From the NCBI GenBank assembly GCA_964579765.1, contig CAZOIK010000174.1, positions 1 to 7,302 of the forward strand: a stretch of 7,302 bases of DNA, in the 5' to 3' direction. Position numbers and translations under genes: made by a program. Shown piece by piece: positions 6,186 to 7,302 of this stretch. The stretch's first letter is position 1, and each line of letters opens with the position of its first letter. This DNA is from DATNBT01 sp964579765 (GTDB lineage: Bacteria > Acidobacteriota > Vicinamibacteria > Vicinamibacterales > CAVVIG01). The notes below the pieces were generated by a model. It searched no databases. It was given only the letters and a program-made list of their open reading frames with translations, and was not told the DNA's origin.

Positions 6186-6652
6186 AGACGATCATTCGAT
6201 TCTTCAAGACGATCTTCCTCGTCGATCTGCTCAAGGGCCTGTGGGTCACGCTGAAGTACACGCCGCAGCCGGCGTTCACGTTCCAGTACCCGGCGGAGCG
6301 CCGCGCCACCGCGCCGCGTTTCCGCGGCGTCCTGCGCCTGCAGACCGAACCGGGCACCGGCGCGCAGACCTGCATCGTCTGCGACCAGTGCGCCAAGGCG
6401 TGCCCCGACGACCTCATCGCCCTCGGCGGCCACCGCGAGCCGGGCACCAAGATCAAGGTGCTCGACTACTTCGACTTCAACCTCTCGCGCTGCAGCTTCT
6501 GCGGCCTCTGCGCCGAGGTTTGTCCGACCAAGCCCATCAAGGCGCTCGTGATGAGCGAAGACTACGAGCTCGGCACCTACGGTCGCGACGCGCAGATCCT
6601 CCGCGTGGACCAGATGTACGACGGCGTGCCGATCGAGCAGTACACGCATTGA
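6182..6652 (+). CDS. nuoI: NADH-quinone oxidoreductase subunit I (NuoI)
   Basis: This 156-residue complex I subunit carries clusters N6a and N6b, which pass electrons towards N2 in NuoB. Two full 4Fe-4S motifs are seen: C64, C67, C70, C74 (CIVCDQCAKACP) and C104, C107, C110, C114 (CSFCGLCAEVCP). The N-terminal amphipathic segment FFKTIFLVDLLKGLWVTLKY anchors it to the membrane arm, and the QYP..R....PRFRG stretch is typical of true NuoI rather than of a free ferredoxin. The start is GTG at 6182, which overlaps the nuoB stop by four bases and has a GGAG at 6171-6174, seven bases upstream. Translation is therefore probably coupled to nuoB, giving matched amounts of two subunits that touch in the complex. 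No other nuo gene follows. Confidence 0.95.
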   Translation: MKTIIRFFKTIFLVDLLKGLWVTLKYTPQPAFTFQYPAERRATAPRFRGVLRLQTEPGTGAQTCIVCDQCAKACPDDLIALGGHREPGTKIKVLDYFDFNLSRCSFCGLCAEVCPTKPIKALVMSEDYELGTYGRDAQILRVDQMYDGVPIEQYTH

Positions 6653-6700
6653 AATAAATTTCGCTTTTCGAAACACCCCTCCCCGGTACACTATCCGCCA

Positions 6701-6740
6701 CGTAGGGGCGGCCCTTTCAGGGCCGCCAGGGGCCGCCAGG
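6701..6740. repeat. Palindrome plus tandem 10-mer in the nuoI-TPR spacer
   Basis: GGCGGCCC (6707-6714) pairs perfectly with GGGCCGCC (6720-6727) around the 5-base loop TTTCA. The right half lies in a perfect tandem 10-base repeat, GGCCGCCAGG (6721-6730 and 6731-6740), so the left arm can pair equally well with 6730-6737, giving two exclusive hairpins. No T-run follows, so it is not a standard intrinsic terminator, although it could stop or process the nuoI transcript. The GTAGGGGCGGCCC opening looks like the palindromic repeats spread between genes in some GC-rich bacteria; I cannot verify copies elsewhere. Confidence 0.7.
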
Positions 6741-6778
6741 CGCGGTTCTTGTATACGCGCGCGCGTCGTTCTCAGTGG

Positions 6779-6786
6779 GGGAGGGG
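6779..6786 (+). promoter_or_regulatory. Strong ribosome binding site of the TPR gene
   Basis: The bases GGGAGGGG include GGAGG (6780-6784), four bases before the ATG at 6789. It is the best Shine-Dalgarno sequence in the window, contrasting with the minus-strand genes, which rely on stop/start overlap or lack one. It fixes the start of the TPR protein. Confidence 0.75.
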
Positions 6787-6788
6787 CC

Positions 6789-7302
6789 ATGCGTTCCGGG
6801 TTCCGCACGTCCGTCGTCCTGATGCTCATCGCCGCGGCGTCGCTGGTGATCCACGCCGACGACACGCCGCCTTCGCAGGCCGCCGACGTGCAGCTGCAGC
6901 TCGGCGGCATGCTGTTCGCCGAGGGGCGCTACAACGACTCGCTCGAGGCCTACCGGAACGCCGTCAAGACCACCGACACCTCGCTGCAGCGGAGCGCGCG
7001 CGCCGGGCTGATCGTGTCGGCCCTGCGGGTGGCCGAGTTCGACCTGGCCCGCCACGAGGCCGAGACGCTGGTGCGGACGGCGCCCCGCGACGCGAGCGCC
7101 CTCGCGCTCTACGGCGACGCGCTCTGGGCCTCGGGGCTGTTCGAGGAGGCGGAGGGGCGCTACCGCGACGCGCTCTCGCTCGATCCGAACCTCGCGCGCG
7201 GGCTGCACGGCACGGCGCGATCGCTGCTCGCGCGCAACCAGCTCGACGAGGCGTTGAACCAGGCCCAGGCGGCGCTGCGTCTGGCGCCGCGCGATCTCGA
7301 AA
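6789..7302 (+). CDS. Secreted TPR-repeat protein (partial, runs off the right edge)
   Basis: The frame opens at ATG 6789 and continues for 171 residues to the window end without a stop. Residues 1-23 (MRSGFRTSVVLMLIAAASL, then VIHA) form a signal peptide, probably cut after A23 (HA-DD). It is followed by four consecutive tetratricopeptide repeats of about 34 residues: about 33-63, 68-101, 102-135 and 136-169. These show the usual pattern, such as GRYNDSLEAYRNAV and GLFEEAEGRYRDALSLDPN. TPRs form a helical scaffold for protein binding, so the protein is probably a periplasmic or surface-facing adaptor. Its C-terminal part is not visible, so any catalytic domain is unknown. It follows nuoI after 136 bases with its own strong ribosome binding site, so it is probably a separate unit. 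Confidence 0.88.
   Translation, partial: MRSGFRTSVVLMLIAAASLVIHADDTPPSQAADVQLQLGGMLFAEGRYNDSLEAYRNAVKTTDTSLQRSARAGLIVSALRVAEFDLARHEAETLVRTAPRDASALALYGDALWASGLFEEAEGRYRDALSLDPNLARGLHGTARSLLARNQLDEALNQAQAALRLAPRDLE

Noticed and set aside
6665..6692. Possible sigma70 promoter (TTTTCG, 16 bases, TACACT) before the TPR gene
   Set aside because: The -35 is poor and the -10 only moderate. A hairpin lies between it and the gene. It is plausible but too weak to list.
6738..6753. Sigma54-like sequence AGGCGCGGTTCTTGTA before the TPR gene
   Set aside because: The GG element and spacing fit, but the nearly invariant C of the -12 GC is a T, so it falls short of a supportable call.

Overview
The window is very GC-rich and densely coded, with genes overlapping by 1 to 4 bases. 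A Gram-negative cell is implied by a porin-like outer-membrane protein, periplasmic cupredoxin, lipoprotein signal and NuoB/NuoI. A Thermus-type seven-iron ferredoxin, an NtrC-family regulator and scattered heptamer repeats together suggest a soil-type Acidobacteriota (Vicinamibacteria-like) genome. That assignment is inference from style, not from a marker gene.

Left block, minus strand, reading from 5300 down to 1: an outer-membrane beta-barrel protein (4065-5300), a secreted cupredoxin/carboxypeptidase-regulatory-like protein (3388-4065), a membrane sensor histidine kinase (1559-3391) and a sigma54-dependent NtrC-family response regulator (192-1562). Each junction is a stop/start overlap (TGATG, ATGA, ATGA), so the four genes look like one translationally coupled operon. 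After a 107-base gap the 5' end of a probable lipoprotein gene runs off the left edge. That gap holds a perfect 9-bp inverted repeat overlapping a good -24/-12 (sigma54) promoter match pointing at the lipoprotein gene, so this gene is a natural candidate target of the regulator.

Right block, plus strand: a seven-iron ferredoxin (5331-5591), nuoB (5649-6185) and nuoI (6182-6652). These carry the iron-sulfur proteins nearest the quinone site of complex I, with no other nuo gene beside them. The ferredoxin and porin genes diverge from a gap of only 30 bases containing back-to-back -10-like sequences very close to both start codons. After a palindromic, repeat-rich spacer, a secreted TPR protein starts at 6789 and runs off the right edge.

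The most unusual feature is a GACTGGA heptamer repeat. One array (1824-1907) lies inside the ATP-binding domain of the histidine kinase and stays in frame. A shorter array (5622-5649) fills the ferredoxin-nuoB spacer up to the nuoB start codon, next to a GACT/GACC tetramer array that overlaps the ferredoxin stop. The two heptamer arrays share an identical 22-base core. No stretch over 300 bases lacks a gene.
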